Positions 8,026 to 15,594 of a DNA stretch of 25,200 nucleotides are shown piece by piece (position 1 is the stretch's first letter; each line of letters starts with the position of its first letter). A program made the translations under genes and the position numbers. Source of the DNA: Bacillota bacterium. GTDB taxonomy: Bacteria; Bacillota; Desulfotomaculia; Desulfotomaculales; Desulfotomaculaceae. The notes under the pieces are model-generated. The model was not told the DNA's origin, made no database searches, and saw nothing but the letters and a program-made list of their open reading frames with translations. The DNA is taken from the NCBI GenBank assembly GCA_023481335.1, contig JAMCWI010000037.1, positions 1 to 25,200 on the forward strand, given 5' to 3'.

Positions 8026-9972
8026 TTAGCCGCGCATCTTCTCGATGGCTTCCTTGATTTCCGCGACGGAGGCTTCTTCCTCGATGGTGGAAAGGTCTCC
8101 GAGTTCCGCGTTCGACCAGAGGGTGCGCATGATCCGGCGCATAATTTTGCCGCTCCGGGTCTTGGGCAGCATTTTAACGAACTGGATGTCCTTTATTACC
8201 ACTATGGGTCCCATTGTATTGCGCACGTGGGTGATCAGTTCTTTCTTCAGCGCGCCGGTAGGCTCGTAGCCCGCCCTCAAGACCACGAAGGCGCTCGCCA
8301 CTTCGCCGCGCAGCTCGTCGGGCACTCCCGAAACACCGCTCTCGGCGACAGCCGGGTGGCCGATAAGCGCGTTTTCAACCTCAATTGTACCGATCCGGTG
8401 GGCGGCGATCTTAATCACTTCGTCGGAGCGGCCGGCGAACCAGACGTAGCCGTCCTCGTCCAAGGTAGCCGCGTCACCGCAGTAATAAGAGCCCTTGGTA
8501 GCCGGGGTCTTCTCCCAGTAAGCGCCCTTATACATTTCGTGTTCCCGGTCGCCCCAGAGGTATGACACCAGGCCCGGGAAAGGCCTCTTGATCAGGACCG
8601 CGCCCTTCTCGCCGCGCGGTGTTTTTTCGCCGGTCCTGTCGTCCACGATCTCGGCGATAATGCCGGGGACAGGAATTCCAGCGGAGCCCGGCTTGATCGG
8701 GATCATCCCAAGGCCGTACGGGTTCGCGAATATGGGTCCGGAAGTTTCCGTCTGCCACATGTGGTCCATAACCGGGATGCGGTTTTCAAACACTTCCTCC
8801 TGGAGCCACTGCCAGGCGGGCGGGTTGAGCACTTCGCCGGCGCAGAAGATCCGCTCGACCGTGCTCAGGTCGTGTTTTCTTGGCTGTTCGATGCCCAGTC
8901 TCATCAATCCGCGCACGCCGGTGGGGGAGAGCCACATAGCGGTGACCTTATATTTTTCCACGATGTCCCACCACATATCCTGCCGTGGGAAGTCGGGAGT
9001 GCCTTCGTAAAGGATGGAGGTGCAGCCGTGCAGCAGCGGGCCGTAGGTGTTGTAGCTGTGGCCCACGATCCAGCCGATGTCCGAGGTGCAGAACCACACG
9101 TCGGTTTCTTTCAGGCCGTAGATCCATTTGGCCATGTTGTAGATATACATCTGGTAGCCGCCGTGTTTTTGCACGGTTACTTTCGGCTTGGCCGTGGTTC
9201 CGGAGGTGGGGAGCATGAAAAGGGGATCGTTCGCTTCCATGATCTCCACTGCGGAGCTTTGTCCCTCTCCGCCGGCTAAAAATTCATCCCAGAAGATGTC
9301 CCGGCCGGCTTTCATCGGGGGGTTGTCCCCCTTCTTCAGCACGACGACTTTCTTGATTTGATCAGCCGGGCATTTGTCGAAGCCTTCGTCCACAATCTTT
9401 TTCAGGTCAACAGGCTTGCCCCGCCGCAAGTTCTGGTCCTGCACGATCGCGTACTGGGCGCCGGATATATTGACCCGGTCCGCAACCGCTCCCGCGGAAA
9501 AGCCCGCGAAAATGACGACGTGGATTGCTCCGACGCGGGCGCAGGCCAGCATCACTGACAGCGATTCTATGCTGGGCGGCATGTAGACGGCAACCCGGTC
9601 ACCTTTTTTCACGCCCATGCCGCGCAGGGCCGCGGCTGCTTTTTGCACCTTGTACAGCAGTTGGGCGTAAGTCACCGTATGGACCTCGCCGGTCTCGCCC
9701 GACTCTGCGATCAGGGCCGCGCGGCCGGCGCGCCCTCTTTCAATATTGTAATCCAGGCAGTTGTAACAAATGTTGGTAAGGCCGCCTTCGAACCACTTGA
9801 ACGTCGGGTAATCCCAGGTAAAGACCTTGTCCCATTTCTTAAACCAGTGGATGTCATTAGACGACTTGATCGCCGCGTCTTCCCAGAAGCCCTCCACATC
9901 GTCTTCCGCCCATTTCAGGAAGGCTTTTACCTGTGGTGGAACCAGTCCGGTTCCCGCTTTTGAAAAATCCAT
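8026..9972 (-). CDS. acsA: AMP-forming acetyl-CoA (acyl-CoA) synthetase
   Basis: A 648-residue adenylate-forming enzyme that would activate acetate (or a short acyl acid) to acyl-CoA through an acyl-AMP. From the start used here, the core ATP motif LPTSGTTAKPKVTVQ is at about 254-268, GWIVGHSY at about 302-309, WQTETSG at 406-412, GRSDEVIKIAAHRIGTIEVE at about 514-533, and the C-terminal PKTRSGKIMRR with the catalytic lysine at 609. The core motif has Ala and Val where most relatives have Gly (TSGTTGxPKG), and AHRIG replaces GHRIG. An upstream in-frame ATG at 9990 exists, but the ATG at 9972 has a GGGGGGAG site eight bases upstream and is preferred. The gene stands alone. A TATAAT at 10015-10010 may be its -10 box; no good -35 is visible. 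Acetate is the likely substrate, but propionate is possible. Confidence 0.9.
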   Translation of the reverse strand: MDFSKAGTGLVPPQVKAFLKWAEDDVEGFWEDAAIKSSNDIHWFKKWDKVFTWDYPTFKWFEGGLTNICYNCLDYNIERGRAGRAALIAESGETGEVHTVTYAQLLYKVQKAAAALRGMGVKKGDRVAVYMPPSIESLSVMLACARVGAIHVVIFAGFSAGAVADRVNISGAQYAIVQDQNLRRGKPVDLKKIVDEGFDKCPADQIKKVVVLKKGDNPPMKAGRDIFWDEFLAGGEGQSSAVEIMEANDPLFMLPTSGTTAKPKVTVQKHGGYQMYIYNMAKWIYGLKETDVWFCTSDIGWIVGHSYNTYGPLLHGCTSILYEGTPDFPRQDMWWDIVEKYKVTAMWLSPTGVRGLMRLGIEQPRKHDLSTVERIFCAGEVLNPPAWQWLQEEVFENRIPVMDHMWQTETSGPIFANPYGLGMIPIKPGSAGIPVPGIIAEIVDDRTGEKTPRGEKGAVLIKRPFPGLVSYLWGDREHEMYKGAYWEKTPATKGSYYCGDAATLDEDGYVWFAGRSDEVIKIAAHRIGTIEVENALIGHPAVAESGVSGVPDELRGEVASAFVVLRAGYEPTGALKKELITHVRNTMGPIVVIKDIQFVKMLPKTRSGKIMRRIMRTLWSNAELGDLSTIEEEASVAEIKEAIEKMRG

Positions 9973-9980
9973 TAATTCTA

Positions 9981-9988
9981 CTCCCCCC
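9981..9988 (-). promoter_or_regulatory. Shine-Dalgarno site that decides the acsA start
   Basis: GGGGGGAG on the minus strand lies eight bases before the ATG at 9972, inside the codons that would follow the alternative ATG at 9990. This favours the shorter protein beginning MDFSKAG. Confidence 0.7.
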
Positions 9989-9990
9989 AT

Positions 9991-10765
9991 AAAAAATATA
10001 CGGCAACTGATTATATTGTAACGGTTTTTCTGGAGGGGTTAAGGTTATCCCCTTTAAAGGTATTATATTGTGGTTAAATGGTCAAAAATAAAGGTGAATG
10101 GTTATATCCAGACATCTTTCAGATTAATTTTTTTAAGATATTTGGCTGATTTTGAGGTGTAAGTGGTTTTGTAAAAGGGGAATACCAGAATAATTAGTAA
10201 TATTTTTACTTATACTCTATTTAGATTAATTTACAGGTTAACAGTACGTAAACGTTGTTAAACGGTTAAAACTGGTTGGCGAACATCCTGCGTGGGGTCA
10301 AGTGCTTGCGATGATGGAGACCCAAAATAAAGCCGCCGGGCGCCTGCCCGGCGGCTTTATCGGACTGTTCAAAGGATTTATCGCCCGGGTTAGCCTGATG
10401 CCCTGGTGTTCGAGGCTAGCCGCGCCGCTTTCGGCGCCCTGGTGAGGAGGGCCACAAAAACGGTTTTCGAAAAAGGAAATGCTAAAATGCTTTACCTGTT
10501 TTTCGTCTATGTTAAAAAATAAATAATTTTTATGTTCAACAGTTAAAAACCGCCCCTGAAATGCTAAACCCGGCAGGCTAACCGCCACCGGATTTTTTTT
10601 CGGATGTTGATCCATTGTATTTGTGCAGCATTTCAATTTCCATGATGCGCATTATTTTAATAGTCAGTCCAAACTGTAACTGGATGGGTATCCATAGTGC
10701 GGGCACATGGTGATTGTGATGAACACCAATTTCTCTGGCGTTGGCCAAAAATACTTCCGGTCGAT
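9991..10765. other. Gene-free stretch between acsA and the toxin gene
   Basis: About 775 bases without a gene I can support. The first 300 bases are AT-rich and probably hold the acsA promoter (minus-strand TATAAT at 10015-10010 and another at 10067-10062). A perfect GC-rich hairpin follows at 10327-10360. The rest has only short overlapping frames without family resemblance. Confidence 0.55.
10327..10360. terminator. Perfect 15-bp-arm hairpin, possible bidirectional terminator
   Basis: The arms ATAAAGCCGCCGGGC (10327-10341) and its exact reverse complement (10346-10360) enclose a GCCT loop. The ends (AAAGCC.../...GGCTTTAT) are like those of bidirectional intrinsic terminators, but the T tract is only three bases. 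It could end transcription of the toxin-antitoxin pair on the minus strand, about 400 bases downstream of it. Confidence 0.45.
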
Positions 10766-11068
10766 CTACTGCCACTTTGGAATTCTAGCCTTCCAAGATT
10801 GAGGATTGCGATGAAGATGCATGATAGCAATAATGAGGATAGTTTCTCCACTAACTTGGTAAATGACTCCATAGGGAAATTTCTTCATGCGGCAGCGTCG
10901 TGTCCTCTTGGATATTGGTGACCAGGCTTCAGGATATTGCACGATCCTTTCAATTGTCGCCTGAACTTCCCCGGAGAACTCGAACCCGAGGCCTTCACTT
11001 TGTGAGTTGTAATATTCTATAGCATCAAAGAACTCTACCCGGGCGGGCTCAAGAAACACAATGTTCAT
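10766..11068 (-). CDS. ParE/RelE-family toxin of a toxin-antitoxin pair
   Basis: A 100-residue protein with the ParE/RelE toxin layout: an N-terminal strand (IVFLEPARVEFFDAIEYYN), a helical hairpin, a strand with RMKKFPYGVIYQV at about 60-72, and the C-terminal IIAIMHLHRNPQSW typical of plasmid-stabilisation toxins. Members of this superfamily either poison gyrase (ParE) or cut ribosome-bound mRNA (RelE); which applies here cannot be told from sequence. The start ATG overlaps the antitoxin stop by four bases (ATGA arrangement), the usual translational coupling. The full length and intact C-terminus suggest an active toxin. Confidence 0.85.
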   Translation of the reverse strand: MNIVFLEPARVEFFDAIEYYNSQSEGLGFEFSGEVQATIERIVQYPEAWSPISKRTRRCRMKKFPYGVIYQVSGETILIIAIMHLHRNPQSWKARIPKWQ

Positions 11069-11298
11069 TTGGCCTTCTGCTTACCTACTTCATCGAAGAC
11101 CTGCCTTGCAGTAATTGTTTTAATTTCACCTTTCTCGAAAGCGTCGATACGATCTTCTGATTCTTGAGCCCATAATTCATCCACCCGCTTACGTGATGGG
11201 GAATCAAGGCTGGATAGAAGACGCTCTGCCAATTGTGCCCGTTCAATGGGCGGGAGGGATAGCGCTTCTTTGAAAAGCTCTGAACCTCGATTTGACAT
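11065..11298 (-). CDS. Addiction-module antitoxin (small helical protein)
   Basis: A 77-residue protein of the putative addiction-module component family (TIGR02574 type) that regularly pairs with ParE-like toxins. The pattern FKEALSLPPIERAQLAERLL, followed by SLDSP and a WAQESEDRIDAFEKGE helix ending in TARQVFDEVGKQ, is typical. It would bind and neutralise the toxin encoded immediately downstream. The ATG has an AGGAG site at 11311-11307, and an extended -10 promoter lies just upstream. Two tandem copies of TTGACATC (+ strand, 11292-11307) span the start codon; these may be chance or part of an operator. Confidence 0.82.
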   Translation of the reverse strand: MSNRGSELFKEALSLPPIERAQLAERLLSSLDSPSRKRVDELWAQESEDRIDAFEKGEIKTITARQVFDEVGKQKAK

Positions 11299-11321
11299 CT
11301 TGACATCTCCTTTTATACAAA

Positions 11322-11330
11322 ATTATACCA
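11322..11330 (-). promoter_or_regulatory. Extended -10 promoter for the antitoxin-toxin operon
   Basis: The minus strand reads TGGTATAAT (11330-11322), a TGn extended -10 with a perfect TATAAT hexamer. The corresponding -35 position (TTCCAA) is weak, as expected for extended -10 promoters. It lies 24 bases before the antitoxin ATG. Confidence 0.55.
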
Positions 11331-11722
11331 TAAAGCTTGGAAGTTTGGAATAAAGCCTTAAAATAAGATAAAAGATGGATTTTAAATTAGAACATCAGAA
11401 GATAATTTTCAGAATTAATTATCCCGGGAAACGTTCCCATCCCAGTTTGATCCGCACATTTTTGCTCTTGTAAACAGTTACATATCCTTAAAGAGCCAGA
11501 TCATCCCGGCAGGTTCCGTATCTTGATCTGGAGGAGAAACGGGATGAGCAAGAACAGGCGACCAAAGTAATTAGCAATTAATTATCGCCCTCAATGTTAT
11601 AGTTTATAAACTCGCTAAAGGTTAAAAGACTCCTACCCGTTTTGCGTTTACCAATAATCTCTAGTTGTTAAATTTGTCAACATTTCAACAACGTCCTTTA
11701 GTCCCGGTGGTGCTCCGCCAGG
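11331..11722. other. Gene-free stretch with mutually exclusive hairpins and an 8-codon open frame
   Basis: Two inverted repeats overlap: 11496-11503 with 11524-11531 (CCAGATCA/TGATCTGG) and 11501-11508 with 11540-11547 (TCATCCCG/CGGGATGA). They surround a good ribosome-binding site (GGAGGAG, 11530-11536) and an ATG at 11544 that opens only MSKNRRPK before a stop. It looks like the 5' end of a lost gene, perhaps a transposase, but I cannot name it. The rest of the gap is AT-rich and holds nothing else I can support. Confidence 0.4.
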
Positions 11723-13087
11723 TCAGTCCAAACTGTAGATCAAAAGGCCGCTGATCAGCTTCGGGTAGAAGTAGGTGCTTTTCTGCGGCGCTACCTCCCC
11801 GTTCGCCGCCACCGAGGTGACTTCTTCCACCAGGGTCGGGTTTAAGAAAAAGGCTGCCTGGTACTCGCCGCGGTCGACCGCTGTAAGCGCGCCTTCTTCC
11901 TCCCTGCTGTAGGTTATGTGATCCCCCCTGGCCCGCAGTTCCCCGCAGACGCCAAGGAGCCTTTCGATGATCAGGCTGTGCAGCACCGGCGCGTCCATGC
12001 TCTGCCATTCCGGCGATTTGCCAGGCGGCATCATTTTTGCCGCATCGACCTCTTTTTTGAGCGTGGCAAAATATAGCCTGCCTTCACCAAGGTAGACTCC
12101 GAATACGTGGGGGTGGCGGCGCTCGCCGGGCAGGGCCGCGCCCCTTTCAGCCAGTTCTCTTAAAAAATCCATGAAATTTTCGCCCTGCTGAGCTAATGGG
12201 AATTCCTCCAGCGTAAAATTTTCCGAAAGCCGCCCGGGGAGATCATCGACGTCGGCCGCGCTCACGTTTTTTATCAGGCGGTGGGCAGGCAGGATGACCA
12301 ATCCGGGGTCGTAAAGGTTGACCAGGGTCATCATCACGTAGTTGTAGGCGGGCTCGGTTGTGTAGGAGTCTAACAGGCTGCCCCCCTCCGCCTCCATATC
12401 CCGCTCCTTCTTATATAATAAGGCGGTTTCGTAGCGGTGGTGGCCGTCCGCCAGAAAAACGCGCTTGTCCAGCATGAGTTCCTGGACCCGCCCGATAACG
12501 GCCGTGTCGAAGATTGCCCACAGGCGGTGGGCCTCATTATTTTCGTCGGTGAAAGAGATGTCAGGAGGCCTTTTGCCGGCCGCGTCCCGCAGGGTATCGT
12601 CAACGGCCGTTTCCGGGTCCGCGTAAAGGCTGAAAATCGGGCTGAAATTCGCCCGGCAGGCGTGCATCAGGGCCAGGCGGTCAGCCTTGTGCTTGGGCAT
12701 TGTTTCCTCATGGGGGAGTATTATCCCTTTTTCGTAAGGCTCGAGCTTAACCGCACAGGTTAAACCGGTGCGCACCAGTCTTGAATCGTTTACAGTAAAC
12801 TCGTGCTCGTACAGGTAGAGGGCGTGACTTTCCTCCGGCGCCAGCACTTTTTCTTTGAGCCACGAGGTATAATCTGCAGCCGCCCTGGTATAGCGGTTAT
12901 TGCCTTCGCCGTCGCTGTCGCAAACCCTCCCGTATTCCAGGCGGATAATATTATACGGGTTTTTCCGGTAGTAGGCTTCCTGGGCGTCCCTGTCTATAAC
13001 GTCATACGGCGGAGTCACCACGTCGGCAAGGTTTTTTACTATCCCGGGGTTATAGCGAAGCCCTTTGAAAGGGATTATTACTGCCAT
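11723..13087 (-). CDS. DUF1015 family protein (COG4198)
   Basis: A 454-residue cytoplasmic protein of the DUF1015 family. It begins with the typical VIIPFKGLRYNP and TPPYDVID (residues 3-34). It continues with NPYNIIRLEYG at about 43-53, LPHEETMPKHKADRL at about 124-138, and FLADGHHRYETALLYKK at about 211-227, the most conserved motif of the family. The family is widespread in anaerobes and its function is not established, although its conserved HEET and DGHHRYETA motifs suggest an enzyme. The ATG has an AAGGAGG site eight bases upstream. The gene stands alone. It is divergent from the livJ transporter genes, with about 400 bases between. No truncation is seen. Confidence 0.9.
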   Translation of the reverse strand: MAVIIPFKGLRYNPGIVKNLADVVTPPYDVIDRDAQEAYYRKNPYNIIRLEYGRVCDSDGEGNNRYTRAAADYTSWLKEKVLAPEESHALYLYEHEFTVNDSRLVRTGLTCAVKLEPYEKGIILPHEETMPKHKADRLALMHACRANFSPIFSLYADPETAVDDTLRDAAGKRPPDISFTDENNEAHRLWAIFDTAVIGRVQELMLDKRVFLADGHHRYETALLYKKERDMEAEGGSLLDSYTTEPAYNYVMMTLVNLYDPGLVILPAHRLIKNVSAADVDDLPGRLSENFTLEEFPLAQQGENFMDFLRELAERGAALPGERRHPHVFGVYLGEGRLYFATLKKEVDAAKMMPPGKSPEWQSMDAPVLHSLIIERLLGVCGELRARGDHITYSREEEGALTAVDRGEYQAAFFLNPTLVEEVTSVAANGEVAPQKSTYFYPKLISGLLIYSLD

Positions 13088-13266
13088 TTAAATCCTCCTT
13101 GTCAGAGATGTTAGAATTCGGAAGTGAGAAGTGACAATTCCTCCCGCTGTACTCACCACTCGCCTCTTAATTTCATTTCTATCCTGGATAATTGTAATAT
13201 AACCTGCGCCAAAAAACAACAAGAATCAGGAAGAAGTTGTAAGACAAACTTTTTTAGTATCAAATG

Positions 13267-13295
13267 TTGCAATATTTTCACTATTATGTTAGATT
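13267..13295 (+). promoter_or_regulatory. Candidate promoter of the liv operon
   Basis: TTGCAA (13267-13272), a 17-base spacer and TAGATT (13290-13295). The spacing is ideal and each hexamer matches 4 of 6 consensus bases. Transcription would start near 13302 and give a leader of about 180 bases. Confidence 0.4.
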
Positions 13296-13427
13296 AGTTA
13301 ATGATAGAATGGGGAAACGGTATTATAGTTTCAGTTTTTAATATTTAAAGGCGGGTGGTTAAAAAAATCACGGGAAAAGTAGTACGGTAGGACGGCGGGA
13401 ATGAAGTTGTCGGCGTTTACAAGGCGG

Positions 13428-13452
13428 CACTCTCATTCGGGAGTGTTTTTTT
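13428..13452 (+). terminator. Leader terminator (attenuator candidate) upstream of livJ
   Basis: CACTCTC (13428-13434) pairs with GGGAGTG (13439-13445, one G-T pair) around a 4-base loop, followed by seven T (13446-13452). It ends 33 bases before the livJ start and precedes its GGAGGT site. Because no complete gene lies upstream on this strand, it probably attenuates livJHM transcription. The antiterminator partner and the signal are not evident. Confidence 0.65.
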
Positions 13453-13485
13453 ATGTAATTTTTACATAATGGGAGGTTAAATTTA

Positions 13486-14661
13486 ATGACTAAGAAAATA
13501 TCTCTTTTGTTGATTTGCATTGCTGTATTGCTGGCTTTTGTGGTGACCGGGTGCTCCCCGAAGCAGGACACGACGGCCAAATCCAGTGAACCGATTAGTA
13601 TAGGCGCCGTCCTTGACATAAGCGGGCCCGCCTCTTCACTCGGCATTCCGGAAAGAGATACACTATTGATGCTGGCTGACCAGTTGAATGCCAAAGGCGG
13701 CATTAACGGGCGCCCAGTCAAGCTGACTATTCTTGACAACAAGAGCGACGAAACAGAAAGCGTGCTGGCGGTCAAGAAGCTGATCGACCAGGAGAAAGTT
13801 TCGGCCATTATCGGCTGCAGCGCCAGCGGCACTTCCCTGGCCATGGTCGACACTGTAACCAAAGAGAGCGTGCCGATGATCTCCCTGGCCGCCAGCAGCA
13901 AGATCGTCGAACCGGCCAGCGACCGCAAGTGGGTTTTCAAGACAGCCCAGAGTGATAAAACTGTTACCGGTAAAATTATCAAGTACGCGAAGTCCAAAGG
14001 TATTGAGCGGATTGCTTTACTGTATATGAACAACGCATACGGCGACGGCGGCAGACAGGAACTGAACAAAGCGGCCGAAGCCAACGGTGTCAAGATAGTT
14101 TTCCAGGACAAGTTTGAGGCGACGGACAAAGAGATGTCGGCCCAGTTGACGAAGATCAAGGGCACCGACGCTCAGGCGGTTGTTATATGGGCAATCCCAC
14201 CGTCTGCCTCAATAGTGACCCGCAATTACAAGGAGATAGGTTTAAATATTCCAATGATCCACAGCCACGGCATCGCCAACCAGTCCTTCCTTGACCTGGC
14301 CGGCGATAAGGCAAACGGCATCATCCTGCCGGTCGGCAAGCTGATAGTCGCCGGCCAGCTGCCGGACACGGACCCGCAGAAGCAGACGCTTGTTACTTAC
14401 GCCAAAGACTACGCCGCGAAGTATAACACTCCCCCCAGCGCCTTTGGCGGGCACGGCGCGGACGGCTTTAACCTTTTGGTGCAGGCAATAAAAGAAGCGG
14501 GAACCGACCGTGGCAAGATCCGCGACGCGCTGGAAAAAATCAAAAACTTCACCGGCGTCTCCGGCGTGTTCAACATGTCCGAGCAGGACCACAACGGGTT
14601 GGACGAAAGCTCAATGGTCATGGTGGAAGTAAAAGACGGCAAGTGGACTTTAATCAAGTAG
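13486..14661 (+). CDS. livJ: Branched-chain amino acid-type ABC transporter, substrate-binding lipoprotein
   Basis: A 391-residue periplasmic-binding-protein type 1 receptor. Residues 1-22 are a lipoprotein signal peptide ending in the lipobox VTGC, with Cys23 as the lipidated residue, so it is anchored on the outer face of the membrane. The mature part begins with EPISIGAVLDISGPASSLG, followed by GGINGRPVKLTILDNKSDE and ASGTSLAMVD, the pattern of Leu/Ile/Val-binding proteins. It delivers substrate to the permeases LivH and LivM encoded next. Substrate cannot be read from sequence; in anaerobes these systems also carry amides, urea or aromatic compounds. The ATG at 13486 has a GGGAGGT site. 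A leader terminator upstream suggests attenuation control. Confidence 0.92.
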   Translation: MTKKISLLLICIAVLLAFVVTGCSPKQDTTAKSSEPISIGAVLDISGPASSLGIPERDTLLMLADQLNAKGGINGRPVKLTILDNKSDETESVLAVKKLIDQEKVSAIIGCSASGTSLAMVDTVTKESVPMISLAASSKIVEPASDRKWVFKTAQSDKTVTGKIIKYAKSKGIERIALLYMNNAYGDGGRQELNKAAEANGVKIVFQDKFEATDKEMSAQLTKIKGTDAQAVVIWAIPPSASIVTRNYKEIGLNIPMIHSHGIANQSFLDLAGDKANGIILPVGKLIVAGQLPDTDPQKQTLVTYAKDYAAKYNTPPSAFGGHGADGFNLLVQAIKEAGTDRGKIRDALEKIKNFTGVSGVFNMSEQDHNGLDESSMVMVEVKDGKWTLIK

Positions 14662-14683
14662 TACTGTATAAGGCGGTGAAGCG

Positions 14684-15565
14684 TTGCCTTCTCTCGACCA
14701 GTTACTCCAATATCTCTTTTCCGGCCTGACGCTCGGGGCTATATACGCCCTGATCGCACTGGCCCTGGTCATGACCTACAACATCACCGGGATTCTAAAT
14801 ATGGCCCAGGGCGAGTTTGTCGCCCTGGGCGCCCTGACGGCCTGCAGCCTTTACACTGCGGGCCTTCCAGCGCTTCTTTGCTTTTTCCTCGCAGTGCTGG
14901 TTACTGCTGCCGTGGGGGGCCTGGTGGAGCGCCTGGCCATAAACCCGGCCCGCGACGCCTCACCCCTGTCCCTGATCATTATCACTATCGGGGTTTCAAT
15001 AAGTTTACGCGGCCTGGCGCTCCTGATCTGGGGGACCGACCCCCATTCCCTTCCGGCGTTCACCAGGGGCGGCCCCCTTCAAGTTCTGGGAGCGGCTGTG
15101 AACACCCAGAGCCTCTGGATCTTCGGCCTGGTAGTGGTCACCGTGGCGGGGCTCTTTGCCTTCATGGAGAGGACATACTGGGGAAAGGCAGTCCGGGCGT
15201 GCGTGGTTAACCGGACGGCGGCCAGGCTGATGGGGATCAACCCCTATCTCCTGTCGTTTCTGGCTTTCATTGCCAGCGGCGCGATGGGAGCGGCGGCGGG
15301 TATATTTATCACCCCGGTTACCCTGGCGACTTATGACATGGGTTTTATGCTCGGGCTGAAAGGGTTCGTCGCGGCGGTGCTGGGGGGCATCAACAATATC
15401 GGGGGCGCTATTGTCGGGGGGTTTTTACTGGGCTTGCTGGAAATTTTCGGGGCGGGCCTGGTTTCTTCCGGGTTTAAGGACGCCGTGGCAATGATCGTCC
15501 TGATCGCGGTCCTTTTGGTGAGGCCCGAAGGTATTTTAGGCATGGTTACCGGAAGAAAAGTATGA
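14684..15565 (+). CDS. livH: Branched-chain amino acid-type ABC transporter permease LivH
   Basis: A 293-residue integral membrane permease of the BPD_transp_2 family with about eight hydrophobic segments. It begins FSGLTLGAIYALIALALVM and has the conserved NMAQGEFVALGAL segment near residue 45. RTAARLMGINP near residue 180 belongs to the cytoplasmic loop that contacts the ATPase, and GGINNIGGAIVGGFLLG lies near 233-249. It starts at a TTG (14684) with an AAGGCGGTG site, 22 bases after livJ; no ATG in frame gives a better N-terminus. It would form the translocation channel with LivM. Confidence 0.93.
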   Translation: MPSLDQLLQYLFSGLTLGAIYALIALALVMTYNITGILNMAQGEFVALGALTACSLYTAGLPALLCFFLAVLVTAAVGGLVERLAINPARDASPLSLIIITIGVSISLRGLALLIWGTDPHSLPAFTRGGPLQVLGAAVNTQSLWIFGLVVVTVAGLFAFMERTYWGKAVRACVVNRTAARLMGINPYLLSFLAFIASGAMGAAAGIFITPVTLATYDMGFMLGLKGFVAAVLGGINNIGGAIVGGFLLGLLEIFGAGLVSSGFKDAVAMIVLIAVLLVRPEGILGMVTGRKV

Positions 15566-15594
15566 TTTACGCGCCCGAAGTGGAGTGAATAGTG

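Larger units (their letters stand above)
13088..13485. other. Divergent regulatory region between the DUF1015 gene and livJ
   Basis: The left half is AT-rich and should carry the minus-strand promoter of the DUF1015 gene, which I could not place. The right half carries a + strand promoter candidate, a leader of about 180 bases and an intrinsic terminator directly before the livJ ribosome-binding site. I see no T-box GGUACCGCG element or known riboswitch core. Confidence 0.5.

Noticed and set aside
8011..8565. Long + strand frame opposite the acsA gene
   Set aside because: It is the antisense shadow of a clear acetyl-CoA synthetase gene in GC-rich DNA.
10663..10678. 16-bp direct match GTCAGTCCAAACTGTA with 11722-11737 at the end of the DUF1015 gene
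   Set aside because: One exact 16-mer pair is close to chance expectation in 25 kb and the flanks do not match.
10578..10775. A 65-codon minus-strand frame starting at a GTG that overlaps the toxin stop codon
   Set aside because: No family resemblance, no ribosome-binding site that could be told from toxin coding sequence, and low-complexity tail; most likely chance.
13309..13341. MGKRYYSFSF as a liv leader peptide
   Set aside because: No ribosome-binding site and no enrichment in branched-chain codons.
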